Assembly: GCF_014645815.1 (NCBI RefSeq)
Contig: NZ_BMML01000019.1
Span: 1 to 64,000, forward strand
Origin: Streptomyces fuscichromogenes
GTDB lineage: Bacteria; Actinomycetota; Actinomycetes; Streptomycetales; Streptomycetaceae
Direction: 5' to 3'
Length of the DNA stretch: 64,000 bases
Of this stretch, positions 17,963-26,852 are shown in pieces. Made by a program: the position numbers and the translations under genes. The notes beneath the pieces were generated by a model. That model did not search any database. It had not been told where the DNA came from and saw only the letters and a program-made list of their open reading frames with translations. How positions within the stretch are numbered: position 1 is the first letter of the stretch; every line of letters starts with the position of its first letter.

Positions 17963-20615
17963 ACCGGATGCCCGTCGCGTCCCGCAGCGCGTTGGCCAGG
18001 GCCGGTGCCACCGGGTTGAACGGGCTCTCGCTCATCGACTTGGCGCCCAGCGGCCCGATCGCGTCGGTGGTCTCCGTGAAGTGCACCTCGGTGCGCGGGA
18101 TGTCGGCGTACTGCGGGAGCCGGTAGCGCCGGAAGGCGGCCGTCTCGACCTCGCCGCGGGCGTCGAGGCGTACGTTCTCGAAGAGGGTCGCGCCGAGCGC
18201 CTGGGCCACCCCGCCCTCCACCTGGCCGCGGCACTGCATGGGGTTCATCACCCGGCCCGCGTCGGCCGCGTGCACGCTGCGCAGGATGCGGATCTCGCCG
18301 GTGCCGGGGTCCACGGCCACCCTGAACCACTGGGAGTTGAAGGCGACCGAGCGTGGGGTGCCGCCGAAGTGGCCGTCGGCGGCGCACTCGATGCCGACCG
18401 CGCGGGCGGCGGCGTACAGCTCCTTGAGCGGCAGCCGCCCGCCGGGGTGCAGGACGGCCTCGTCCGCCAGCCGGCAGTCGGCGCGCGCCACCCGCAGGTG
18501 GGCCGCGGCGAAGTCGAGGAGCAGGTCGGCCAGGGCGCGGGCGGCGCGCAGGGTGGCCTTGCCCGCGACCACGGTGCCGGTGGAGGCGAAGGCACCGGTG
18601 TCGTGCCGTACGACGTCCGTGTCGGACTGGCGGACGGTGATCCGGTCGACGGTGGTGGCGAGTTCACCGGCCGCGATCTGCCGGTGAACGGTGGTGGTGC
18701 CGTTGCCGAACTCGGCCGTGCCGACCGCGAGACCGAAGCCGCCGTCGGCGAGCAGGGCGGCCCTGGCGTCGGCGATGTGGCCGCCCGGCGGACCCGTCGC
18801 GATCATCGCCAGCGCCGCGCCCTCGCCGACCAGCCAGCCGTCGGGGGGCGGCTCCCCGGGTTCCGCCTGGGCCCGGCGGACGACGGCGACGCACTGGTCG
18901 AAGCCGTAGCTCGCGATGTGCAGGTCCTCCTCGTGGCCGCCGGGGGTGAGCATCGGCTCGCCCGGACCGATGATGTTGCGGGCCTTGAAGTCGACCGGGT
19001 CCAGGCAGAGTTGCCGGGCCAGCTCGTCCAGGGCGGACTCGACCGCGAACAGCACCTGGCCCAGTCCGTAGCCGCGGAAGGCGCCCGCCGGGACGGTGTG
19101 GGTGTAGACGGAGTAGGCGTCGACCTTCTTGTGCGGGGCCCGGTACATCGCCGTCGACTCGCCCACGCTGTGGAACATCACGGCGGGGCCGTGGTTGCCG
19201 TACGCGCCGGTGTTGGAGACCACCCGGAGCTGGAGCGCGGTCAGCGTGCCGTCCCGGCGGGCGCCCGCCTTCACGCGGACGGTGAAGGGGTGCCGGGTGG
19301 TGGCGCCGTGGAACTGCTCGGCGCGGGTGTACTCCAGCTTCACCGGGCGGCCGAGCCGCAGCACGGCGAGGGCCACGATGTCCTCGACGAGCATCTCCTG
19401 CTTGCCGCCGAAGCCGCCGCCGACCCGGCCCGCGACCACCCGGACCCGCTCCGACGGCAGGTCGAAGAGCGCGCACAGGGCGCGGCGGGTGAGGAACGGG
19501 GTCTGGGAGCTGGTGCGGACGGTGAGGCGGCCGTCCTCGTCGAGCCAGGCGACCGCGCCGTGCGTCTCCAGGCTGGCGTGCTGCACGCGCTGGGTGCGGA
19601 ACGTCTCCTCGTGGACGGCGTCGGCCTCGGCGAACCCGGCCTCGACGTCGCCGATCTCGCCGTGCGCCTCGCCGACGACGTTGGCCTGCGGACGGGAGAT
19701 GCGGGCCGCCGAGGGGTCCTTGTCGTGGACGACGGGGGCGCCCGGGCGCATCGCCTCCTCCGGGTCCAGGACCGCGGGCGCGATGTCGTACACCACGGTG
19801 ATCCGGCGGCAGCCCTCCTCCGCCGCCGCCTCGCTGTCCGCGACCACCGCCGCGACCCGCTGGCCGATGTGGCGGACCGTGTCGTCGAGGAGGCGGGTGT
19901 CGGCGGGGTCCTCCTCGGGGTGCTCGTGGCGGGCGGTGGAGTAGTGCCGTTCGGGTGCGTCGTGGTGGGTGAACACCGCGTGGACACCGGGGACGCGCAG
20001 GGCGGCCGAGGTGTCGATCGAGGTGATGCGGGCGTGGGCGTGCGGGGAGCGCAGCAGCTTCATGTGGAGCAGGCCGGGCACGTCGACGTCGAAGGTGTAG
20101 CGGGCGGTGCCGGTGACCACCTGCGGTCCGGCCGGCGCGGGCAGGTTGCGGCCGACGGACTCACCGGCGGACGGCTCCTCGACGTGCCGGACCCCGCGCA
20201 CCGCGTCCTCGATGGCCCGGTAGCCGGTGCAGCGGCACAGGTTGCCCTTGAACGCCCGGGGGAGATCGGCGAGTTGGTCGTCGGTCAGGGCCGCCGTGGT
20301 CATCAGGAAGCCCGCCGTGCAGAAGCCGCACTGGAAGCCCTGGGCGTCCAGGAACTTCCGCTGCACGGGGTGGAGTTCGCCGTCGGGGGAGGCCAGGCCC
20401 TCGACGGTGGTGACCGTGCGGCCGTCGGCGCGGAAGGCCGGGTAGAGGCAGCTGTGCACCGGTTCGCCGTCGACGTGGACCGTGCAGGCTCCGCAGTCGC
20501 CCGCGTCGCAGCCCTTCTTCACCCCGAACCAGCCGTGTTCGCGCAGATAGGTGCGCAGACACTGGCCGGGCCGCGGCTCCTGCTCGTGGCACCGCCCGTT
20601 GACCTCGATCCTCAC
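17877..20615 (-). CDS. Xanthine dehydrogenase-type molybdenum hydroxylase, [2Fe-2S] and Mo subunits fused
   Basis: This 912-residue cytoplasmic enzyme probably hydroxylates purines such as hypoxanthine/xanthine. Residues 1 to about 160 form the [2Fe-2S] region, with one cluster motif GCDAGDCGACTV and the second QCGFCTAGF with LCRCTGY. The molybdopterin-binding catalytic part follows, with GGGFGGKQEM, AFRGYGLGQ and a C-terminal GAKSMSESPFNP containing the likely active-site glutamate. In many bacteria these two parts are separate genes, so the fusion without the FAD domain is notable. GTG 20615 overlaps the stop of the FAD-subunit gene as GTGA. The 3' end overlaps a convergent gene by 86 nt. 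The nearby PucR gene supports a purine role. Confidence 0.9.
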   Translation of the reverse strand: MRIEVNGRCHEQEPRPGQCLRTYLREHGWFGVKKGCDAGDCGACTVHVDGEPVHSCLYPAFRADGRTVTTVEGLASPDGELHPVQRKFLDAQGFQCGFCTAGFLMTTAALTDDQLADLPRAFKGNLCRCTGYRAIEDAVRGVRHVEEPSAGESVGRNLPAPAGPQVVTGTARYTFDVDVPGLLHMKLLRSPHAHARITSIDTSAALRVPGVHAVFTHHDAPERHYSTARHEHPEEDPADTRLLDDTVRHIGQRVAAVVADSEAAAEEGCRRITVVYDIAPAVLDPEEAMRPGAPVVHDKDPSAARISRPQANVVGEAHGEIGDVEAGFAEADAVHEETFRTQRVQHASLETHGAVAWLDEDGRLTVRTSSQTPFLTRRALCALFDLPSERVRVVAGRVGGGFGGKQEMLVEDIVALAVLRLGRPVKLEYTRAEQFHGATTRHPFTVRVKAGARRDGTLTALQLRVVSNTGAYGNHGPAVMFHSVGESTAMYRAPHKKVDAYSVYTHTVPAGAFRGYGLGQVLFAVESALDELARQLCLDPVDFKARNIIGPGEPMLTPGGHEEDLHIASYGFDQCVAVVRRAQAEPGEPPPDGWLVGEGAALAMIATGPPGGHIADARAALLADGGFGLAVGTAEFGNGTTTVHRQIAAGELATTVDRITVRQSDTDVVRHDTGAFASTGTVVAGKATLRAARALADLLLDFAAAHLRVARADCRLADEAVLHPGGRLPLKELYAAARAVGIECAADGHFGGTPRSVAFNSQWFRVAVDPGTGEIRILRSVHAADAGRVMNPMQCRGQVEGGVAQALGATLFENVRLDARGEVETAAFRRYRLPQYADIPRTEVHFTETTDAIGPLGAKSMSESPFNPVAPALANALRDATGIRFTELPLTRDRVWRALDASRRTPRPPVSP

Positions 20616-21424
20616 CGGGTCACCTCCCGCCGGATCTCCTCCGCGTACCGGAACGTCATGTGCCGTCGCCACTCGGGCAGGCCGTGGATGTCGTCGAACC
20701 ACTCGTCGTCGGCGACGGCCCGGCCGATCGCCGTGCGCAGCGCCTTTGCGGTCGGCGGGAGCGGGAACCACAGCCGGACCGGGCGCACGGTCGAGGCGGT
20801 GACCGTGAGGGCGAAGGAGCGGTCGACGGGGTCCAGGGTGCCGATCACCAGCACGCCCGAGCGGCCCAGGCCGTAGAGGGAGGCCTGGCGGAACGCGGTA
20901 CGGCACTCCAGCGCGCGGGCCGGGACGGTGACCGAGCGCAGCAACTCGCCCTCGGCCAGGTCCTTGCGGCCCGCGCCGGTCACGAAGCGCGCGACCGGGA
21001 CCCGCCGTCGTACGCCGTCCTGGGCGATCAGCAGGCACTCCCCGTCCAGGGCGGCCGTGAGGGAGATCATCGGACCGGCCGGGAGGGCGTTGCAGAGGTT
21101 GCCGCCGACGGTGGCCATGTTCCAGATCTTGAAGGAGGCGAGGAAGGCCCGGCAGCACTGCTCGACGAGCGGGGCGGCCGTCGTCGGCAGGGTCCGGGCG
21201 AAGCGGGAGAGCTGAGCGACGGTACAGGTGGCGGCGATCTCCAGGGCGCCGTCCGGGGCGCGGTGCACGGGGGTCCAGCCGGTGCGGCTCAGGTCGACCA
21301 GGCGGCGCAGCTGCGGCTGGGGCTCGGAGAAGAGGTACGTGCCGCCGCCGAGCCAGGCGTCGCCGGGGCGCCAGGGGGCCGGGTCCCGGGCGTCGCGGAT
21401 CTCCACCACCGTGTTCAGGTCCAT
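20612..21424 (-). CDS. Xanthine dehydrogenase-type FAD-binding subunit
   Basis: This 270-residue protein is the flavin subunit that passes electrons from the iron-sulfur clusters to NAD+. It shows the FAD-binding glycine loop AWLGGGTYL near residue 25 and the second FAD motif ATVGGNLCNALPAGP near residue 115, followed by a CO-dehydrogenase flavoprotein-type C-terminal domain. ATG 21424 is preferred; GTG codons further upstream are in frame but poorly supported. It is co-transcribed with, and translationally coupled to, the fused catalytic subunit, and is divergent from pucR. Confidence 0.9.
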   Translation of the reverse strand: MDLNTVVEIRDARDPAPWRPGDAWLGGGTYLFSEPQPQLRRLVDLSRTGWTPVHRAPDGALEIAATCTVAQLSRFARTLPTTAAPLVEQCCRAFLASFKIWNMATVGGNLCNALPAGPMISLTAALDGECLLIAQDGVRRRVPVARFVTGAGRKDLAEGELLRSVTVPARALECRTAFRQASLYGLGRSGVLVIGTLDPVDRSFALTVTASTVRPVRLWFPLPPTAKALRTAIGRAVADDEWFDDIHGLPEWRRHMTFRYAEEIRREVTR

Positions 21425-21510
21425 GCCGGTCAGTGAAGCAACGCGTACGGGCCCCGCACGACGGGTGCGGGGCACGGAAAAAGCGCGCCGGGCGGGGCCG
21501 GTCCTGGATG

Positions 21511-21581
21511 ATTCACCAAGAGGCGTTCCGTGTCGAAAGACTTGCATTTACGATGCTGTAACTCGTACTCACCTGGTGAAT
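21511..21581. promoter_or_regulatory. Inverted repeat in the xdh/pucR divergent region
   Basis: ATTCACCA at 21511-21518 and its exact complement TGGTGAAT at 21574-21581 lie 55 nt apart. Extended to ten bases the half-sites agree as ATTCACCARG. The half-site resembles the TTGGTTAA-type PucR box described in Bacillus, as I recall it. It is a good candidate for a PucR operator controlling both directions. Confidence 0.5.
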
Positions 21582-21609
21582 GCGAGGTCGGCACAAGGAG
21601 TCTGCGCAC

Positions 21610-23097
21610 ATGCACGTCGAACACCTCCTGACGGACCGCTCTCTCGGGCTGCGTCCCCTGTGGGCGCAGGACGCCGCCCTGCTGGCACGGGAGATCAGCG
21701 GGGTCACGGTCACGGACCTGGAGGACCCGGCCCGCTTCGTGCGGCCCGGGGAGGTGGTGCTCAGCGGGCTGGTGTGGTGGGCCCCGGGGAAGGCGGAGCG
21801 GTTCGTGTCCGCCCTCAAGGACGCCGGTGCCGCGGCGCTGTTCGCGGGGGAGGAGACCCACGGGGGCGTGCCCGAGGAGCTCGTGGAGGCCTGCGTACGG
21901 CACGGCGTCCCGGTCGCCGGGGTGCCGGCGCACATCATGTTCCGGGCGATCACGGACACCGTGTACCTGTGGCAGTGGGGCGAGCTGAGCCGCAGGCAGG
22001 CGCTGCCGGAGAACGCGCGGGCCCGGCTGAGCAGGCTGCTGGCGCAGGAGGCCGGTCCGGCGGACGTCCTGGCGGCGGCCTTCGCGCATGTGGACCGGAC
22101 CGCCGCGTATGTCCTCACGCCGTCGGGGCGGACCGTCGCGGCCACCGCGGCGGCCCCCGGGGTGCCGGCGCGGGAGGCCGCGGCACTGGTCGCGGACGGA
22201 CGCGGGCTGACGGTGTCCGTCGCCGCCGACAGCGTCTCGCCGTACGAGCGCTGGCTGCTGTACCTGCCCGACCCGGACGGCGCGCCGGCCGGGATGCTGC
22301 ACGAGGTCGCCGCCGCGCTGGGCCGCTGCCAGGAGACCGCGGTCCGGCGCCGGTCGGCCGAGCGGCAGGCCGCCGACGAACTGGGCGCGCTGCTGGCCGG
22401 GGCCGGGGCGGTGGAGGGAACCCTGCAGGCCGCGCTCCAGGAGTGCGGCCTGCCCCTGGACGGGCCCTACCGGGTGGTCGTCGCCGACACCGGGGCCCGG
22501 CGGCCGGGGCTCGCGGAGGGCGCGCTGGCGGAGGTCGCCGGGCATGTCGCGCCGCGGGCGCCCCAGGCTGCGGTGGGGCGGCTGCCGGACGGGACCGCCT
22601 TCGCCGTCCTGCCCTCGCAGAGCATCGGCGAGGCCTGGGAGCTGGTCGCCGGCTGTGAGCCGGGGGTGCCGCTGCACGGCGGGACCGGATCGGTGGCGGC
22701 GGGGCCGGGCGAGCTCACCGGGGCGCTGGCGCAGGCGCGTTACGCGCTCACCTCCGCCCGCAGCACCGCCCCGGACACCTCCGTCCTCACCGACGCCGCC
22801 ACCCTCAGCAGCCTGGAAGCGCTGCTCACCGGGGTGCCGGCCGAGGTCCGCGCGGCCTATCGCCGTACCGTCCTCGGACCGCTGCTCACCGGTGAACGGG
22901 CCGCCTCCGCCGTGCTGTTGAGCTCCCTGCGGACCTTCCTGGCCTGCGACGGCTCCTGGGCCCGCACGGCGGAGGCGCTGCATCTGCACGTCAACACCGT
23001 GCACTACCGCATGCAGCGGGTGGAGCACTTCACCGGCCGGGACCTGTCCCGGCTGAGCGACCGGCTGGACCTGTGGGCCGCACTGCTGTGCGAGTGA
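21610..23097 (+). CDS. PucR family transcriptional regulator
   Basis: This 495-residue regulator has an N-terminal purine-catabolism-regulator domain (residues 1 to about 120, including VVLSGLVWWAPGKAERFV), a GGDEF-related middle region, and a C-terminal PucR helix-turn-helix (LRTFLACDGSWARTAEALHLHVNTVHYRMQRV, shown in part). Such proteins activate purine or amino-acid catabolism. It is divergent from the xanthine-dehydrogenase pair, which is its likely target. ATG 21610 follows AAGGAG at 21596-21601. Confidence 0.9.
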   Translation: MHVEHLLTDRSLGLRPLWAQDAALLAREISGVTVTDLEDPARFVRPGEVVLSGLVWWAPGKAERFVSALKDAGAAALFAGEETHGGVPEELVEACVRHGVPVAGVPAHIMFRAITDTVYLWQWGELSRRQALPENARARLSRLLAQEAGPADVLAAAFAHVDRTAAYVLTPSGRTVAATAAAPGVPAREAAALVADGRGLTVSVAADSVSPYERWLLYLPDPDGAPAGMLHEVAAALGRCQETAVRRRSAERQAADELGALLAGAGAVEGTLQAALQECGLPLDGPYRVVVADTGARRPGLAEGALAEVAGHVAPRAPQAAVGRLPDGTAFAVLPSQSIGEAWELVAGCEPGVPLHGGTGSVAAGPGELTGALAQARYALTSARSTAPDTSVLTDAATLSSLEALLTGVPAEVRAAYRRTVLGPLLTGERAASAVLLSSLRTFLACDGSWARTAEALHLHVNTVHYRMQRVEHFTGRDLSRLSDRLDLWAALLCE

Positions 23098-23099
23098 GT

Positions 23100-23230
23100 G
23101 GGCGACCGGGTGGCCGGGTAACCGGGCGAGCGGGTGGCAGGGCGAATGAATGGCGGGGCGACCGGGTGGCCGGACGACCGAGTCGCCGGACCGTCGGGTG
23201 ACCGGTCGGTCCGGTTGTCCGGTGACCCGG
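23100..23230. repeat. Degenerate GACCGGGTGGCCGG tandem repeats
   Basis: The spacer after pucR consists of imperfect repeats of roughly GACCGGGTGGCCGG and related units, with no coding potential. It may act as a structured 3' end shared by the convergent genes. Confidence 0.5.
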
Positions 23231-23237
23231 TGGGCGG

Positions 23238-23633
23238 TCAGACGCGGTCGATGTGCACGTTCGTGGACTTCACCCGGGCGGTGGCCTCCATGCCGACCTC
23301 CAGGCCGAGTTCCTCGACCGCCTCCCGGGTGAGCAGCGAGACCAGGCGGTGCGGGCCGGCCTGGATGTCGACCTGGGCGGCGACGTCGCCGAGCTTGATG
23401 GCGGTGACGATGCCGGGGAAGGCGTTGCGCACCGAGGTGTAGGAGGCGTCCTCCTCGCCGGTACCGGCCTTGGCCAGTTCGACGGAGAACGCGGCGAGGT
23501 CCGCGCCGTCGATGAGCCGCCGGCCGCCCTCGTCACGGTGGGTGGCCATCCGGCCCGCGTCGGCCCAGCGGCGGGCGGTGTCCGGGCTGACGCCGAGCAG
23601 CCGTGCCGCCTGGCCGATCGTGTAGGAAGGCAT
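23238..23633 (-). CDS. Molybdopterin-binding (Mop/TOBE) protein with MerR-type helix-turn-helix
   Basis: This 131-residue protein has an N-terminal excisionase/MerR-like helix-turn-helix (YTIGQAARLLGVSPDTARRWADAGRM) and a C-terminal Mop/TOBE domain (VRNAFPGIVTAIKLGDVAAQVDI, then MEATARVKSTNVHIDRV), which binds molybdate. Such ModE-like proteins couple molybdate level to transcription. It closes the molybdenum/purine module and is the most plausible local regulator of modABC. ATG 23633 is chosen because the helix-turn-helix begins at once; the ribosome site is weak and GTG 23642 is an alternative. Confidence 0.85.
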   Translation of the reverse strand: MPSYTIGQAARLLGVSPDTARRWADAGRMATHRDEGGRRLIDGADLAAFSVELAKAGTGEEDASYTSVRNAFPGIVTAIKLGDVAAQVDIQAGPHRLVSLLTREAVEELGLEVGMEATARVKSTNVHIDRV

Positions 23634-23684
23634 GCAGGTCACGATAGGCCCAGCCGGCGGGGCCCACGGCCAGGGGGTGGGCGG

Positions 23685-24206
23685 TCAGATGAGGCCGGAC
23701 GCGTGCAGGACCGCACGCGCGTTCGTGTCGTCGATCTCATGGCCGAGCCGGGTCAGCACCTCGGCGCCCCCGCGCAGCGTGCCGCGCTCCAAGGAGCGGC
23801 GGACGCCGGTGTCCAGTTCGTGCCAGAGCAGGGGGTTGGCGTGCAGGACGCCCGGGTCGAGCTCCAGACGGCTGCCGAGGGTGTCGCGCAGGACCAGATG
23901 CGCGGCGACGTCCCCGTACTGGCCGACGTAGACCAGGGCGTCGGTACGGACGGTGCGGCGGCGCAGCGGGCCGCGCACGGCCAGCCAGCCGGGGCCGGCC
24001 GTGACCCGGGCGGGCAGCAGCATGGTCAGGACGGCGACCGAAAGGGTGACCCAGAGCAGCGCGCGGGCCGCGGTGAGGGTGCCGGCATCCCAGTCCACCA
24101 TGAGCGTCAGCCCGCCGAAGCCGAGGGCGCAGCCGACGGCCAGGTGCGCGCTGCCGCGCCAGGTGCGGTCGCCGGCCGCCCGGCCACTGCGTCTTCTGTC
24201 CGCCAT
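23685..24206 (-). CDS. Hypothetical membrane protein
   Basis: I do not recognise this 173-residue protein. It starts with a basic tail, has two hydrophobic segments (about residues 22-38 and 48-64), and ends in a roughly 105-residue soluble domain (VTAGPGWLAVRGPLRRRTV, then HELDTGVRRSLERGTLRGG). This layout resembles small bacterial membrane-anchored PH-like proteins. It lies at the edge of the potassium-transport island, but no link is shown. Confidence 0.65.
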   Translation of the reverse strand: MADRRRSGRAAGDRTWRGSAHLAVGCALGFGGLTLMVDWDAGTLTAARALLWVTLSVAVLTMLLPARVTAGPGWLAVRGPLRRRTVRTDALVYVGQYGDVAAHLVLRDTLGSRLELDPGVLHANPLLWHELDTGVRRSLERGTLRGGAEVLTRLGHEIDDTNARAVLHASGLI

Positions 24207-24248
24207 GAGGCCGACGGTAGGTGCCGGTGGGGGGCCCGGAGCGGCCGC

Positions 24249-24296
24249 TGACGGGGTTCTTATGCAGACCGAGCGGTTATTGACGGGATTCTTACG
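24249..24296. repeat. Short direct repeats upstream of the hypothetical membrane gene
   Basis: TGACGGGGTTCTTATG at 24249 and TGACGGGATTCTTACG at 24281 are near-identical direct repeats 32 nt apart, about three helical turns. They lie upstream of the minus-strand gene starting at 24206 and could be regulator sites. Confidence 0.35.
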
Positions 24297-24315
24297 ACCC
24301 GCCCGTGCCCCGTTC

Positions 24316-26271
24316 TCAGCCGGTGTGGACGCGCGGCCGCCGGGAGCGGTCCGGCTCCGCCTCGCGCAGCACCTCGCGGGTGACCGGGGCCACCTCGCCC
24401 TGGCCGAACAGGAAGAAGCGCAGGAAGTTGGCGAACGGGCTGCCCTCGGTCCACTCGAAGTAGATGTGCGGGATGCAGCCGGTGTCGTCCCGGACGTGCA
24501 GCAGCAGCGCGGCCAGGGCGTTGGGGATGGAGGCCGACTCCAGGGTGAGCACCCGGTAGCGATTGTGCAGCACCTCGCCGCGTACCGCCAGGCCCGCCTC
24601 GAACTCGGAGGGGTCGGTGACCGTCACCTCGACGAAGACGAAGTCCTCCTGCTCGGGCATGTCGTTGTCGGCCCGGATCTGGTCGATCTTGTCGCGGTAC
24701 TCGGCCTTGTCGCGCCGGTCCGGCTCATTGGCGATGAACCGCATCTTGCGGCTGGCCATGTCGCGGATGAACCGTTCCGCCATGTCGTCGAGGGTCACGC
24801 TCGTCACGCGCAGTTCGAAGGCGCGGGCGAGGCGGGAGAGCAGCGAGACGAGCATGATGCCGACGATGAAGCAGGCGCCGATCTTCACACCGTCGGGGCG
24901 CTCGATGACGTTCACGACGGTGGTGTAGAGGAACACCGCCGCGATGACCCCGAACCCGATCGTCCACTTGCGCTGCCCGGCCTTGTGGGCGGCGATGGTC
25001 ACCGCGACCGCCGCGGAGCTGATCAGCACCAGCACGCCGGTGGCGTAGGCGCCGCCCTGCGCGTCGACGTCGGCGTCGAAGATCCAGGTCACCAGGAAGG
25101 CGATCAGGGTGAAGACGATGACCATCGGGCGCACCGCACGGGCCCAGTGCGGGGCCATGCCGTAGCGGGGCAGGTAGCGGGGCATCAGGTTGAGCAGGCC
25201 GGCCATCGCGGAGGCGCCGGCGAACCACAGGATGGCGATGGTCGAGACGTCGTAGACCGTGCCGAAGGCGTTGCCCAGGTACTCGTGCGCCAGGTAGGCG
25301 AGGGCGCGGCCGTTGGCCTGACCGCCGCTCTTGAACTCGCTCTCCGGGATCAGCAGCGTGGTGATGAAGCTGGTGGCGATCAGGAACACGCTCATGATCA
25401 GGGCGGCCGTGGTGAGCAGCTTCTTGGTGTCCCGGATCCGGCCGGTGGGCTGCTGCTCGGTGTCGCCCGGGTCGCCCTTGACGTTCGGCATGACGGCGAC
25501 GCCGGTCTCGAAGCCGGACAGGCCGAGGGCGAGTTTCGGGAAGACGATCAGGGCGACGCCGATCATGACGAAGACGTTGCCGTGTTCCTGGGTGAGGGCG
25601 CTGGTCCAGTCGGTGATGACGTGCTCGGCGGTGATGACGTGCCAGAAGCCGGCGATCACGACGACGACGTTGAGCGCGAGGTAGATGCCGACGAGGACGA
25701 CCGCGACACCGATCGCCTCCAGGAACCCCTTGAGGAAGACCGCGCCGAGCAGCGCCACCAGGAACAGCGTGATGATCATCTGCTTGCCGTGCAGGAAGTC
25801 GGTGAGATGCGGGTTCTCCACCAGGTGGGTGGAGGCGTCCGCGGCCGACAGGGTGATGGTGATCAGGAAGTCGGTGGCGGCGAAGCCGAGCAGGGTCAGC
25901 ACGAAGAGCTTGCCCTGCCAGAAGGAGAGCAGCCGCTCCAGCATGGCGATGGAGCCCTCGCCGTGCGGGCTCTCCTCGGCGACGCGGCGGTAGACCGGCA
26001 GCGCGCCGGCCAGGGTGACTATGACCAGCACGATGGTCGCGATCGGCGAGAGCAGGCCGGCGGCCAGGGCGGCGATGCCCGGCTGGTAGCCGAGGGTGGA
26101 GAAGTAGTCGACACCGGTCAGGCACATCACCCGCCACCAGCGCTGGCCGTGGTGCGCGGGCTCGGGCTGCGCCTGGGAGCCGGTGTGGCCGCCGCCCTTG
26201 CCCATGTCGGACAGCCCCTCCAGCATCCAGGCGCGCAGGCGACTGGGAGGAGGGTGTTCGGTCGTGGCCAT
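24316..26271 (-). CDS. APC-superfamily permease
   Basis: This 651-residue protein has about 12 transmembrane helices and a cytoplasmic C-terminal domain of roughly 170 residues. It belongs to the amino-acid-polyamine-cation superfamily (VDYFSTLGYQPGIAALAAGLLSP near residue 52). Annotation as an amino-acid permease would be usual. Its setting beside the Kdp system and a KimA-type protein makes potassium or another cation equally possible. ATG 26271 is preceded by AGGAG. The substrate remains open. Confidence 0.8.
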   Translation of the reverse strand: MATTEHPPPSRLRAWMLEGLSDMGKGGGHTGSQAQPEPAHHGQRWWRVMCLTGVDYFSTLGYQPGIAALAAGLLSPIATIVLVIVTLAGALPVYRRVAEESPHGEGSIAMLERLLSFWQGKLFVLTLLGFAATDFLITITLSAADASTHLVENPHLTDFLHGKQMIITLFLVALLGAVFLKGFLEAIGVAVVLVGIYLALNVVVVIAGFWHVITAEHVITDWTSALTQEHGNVFVMIGVALIVFPKLALGLSGFETGVAVMPNVKGDPGDTEQQPTGRIRDTKKLLTTAALIMSVFLIATSFITTLLIPESEFKSGGQANGRALAYLAHEYLGNAFGTVYDVSTIAILWFAGASAMAGLLNLMPRYLPRYGMAPHWARAVRPMVIVFTLIAFLVTWIFDADVDAQGGAYATGVLVLISSAAVAVTIAAHKAGQRKWTIGFGVIAAVFLYTTVVNVIERPDGVKIGACFIVGIMLVSLLSRLARAFELRVTSVTLDDMAERFIRDMASRKMRFIANEPDRRDKAEYRDKIDQIRADNDMPEQEDFVFVEVTVTDPSEFEAGLAVRGEVLHNRYRVLTLESASIPNALAALLLHVRDDTGCIPHIYFEWTEGSPFANFLRFFLFGQGEVAPVTREVLREAEPDRSRRPRVHTG

Positions 26272-26852
26272 GGGGTCGGCTCCTGGTGTCCGGCGCGGTG
26301 TGTGGTGGGGCGCAGTTCGATTCCGGCCATCACGCGGACGGCGGCACCAGCGTAAGCAGAGAGTGACGCGTGGGCCCACGGATCGAGAGGCGCTGGGCGT
26401 CAAGCTTGCGTTAAGAATGCCCTGACAGGCGGGGGTCGGCCATCAGGAAACGGCATCCAGGAGGCCACGGAAGGACGTTGAGCTGTACGGGGGACGGTGG
26501 GCCCGTGCGGGGCGCCGACCACCGAGCGTTATCCCGCACGACGCCCGCCGGGCCGGGCGCCGATGTGTCGTGTGTGCGTCGCGGAAGCCGTGGCGGCTCC
26601 GCCGCCCGCACCGTGACGAGGTCGCGGCGCAGCTGCCGGTGGACCAGGTTGGCCGACTCGACGGTGCCGTCGGTGAGGCGGTCGCGGGCGTCATCCGGGC
26701 GGGCGTCGAGGCCCCGGTCGAGGCCCCGCCGGGAGCCGGGAGCCGGGAGCCCGGAGCCAGGGGCCCGGAGCCAGGGAGCCCGGAGCGCGGGGCCCGGAGC
26801 GCGGGGCCCGGAGCCGGTAGCCGGTCCCCGGACGGGACCGACGGGGGCCGCC
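26272..26852. other. Long gene-free, repeat-rich spacer
   Basis: I see no convincing gene. From 26731 to 26823 the sequence is a run of GGAGCC/GGGCCC-type tandem repeats, including two copies of a 14-nt unit GGAGCGCGGGGCCC. The part next to 26271 contains GCGTCAAGCTTGCGTTAAG, probably promoter or operator DNA for the permease. Open frames on both strands here are repeats and codon-bias shadows. Confidence 0.5.

Noticed and set aside
17646..20876. Long plus-strand frame across the xanthine dehydrogenase genes
   Set aside because: It is antisense to two genes with complete cofactor motifs. No motif or start signal supports it.
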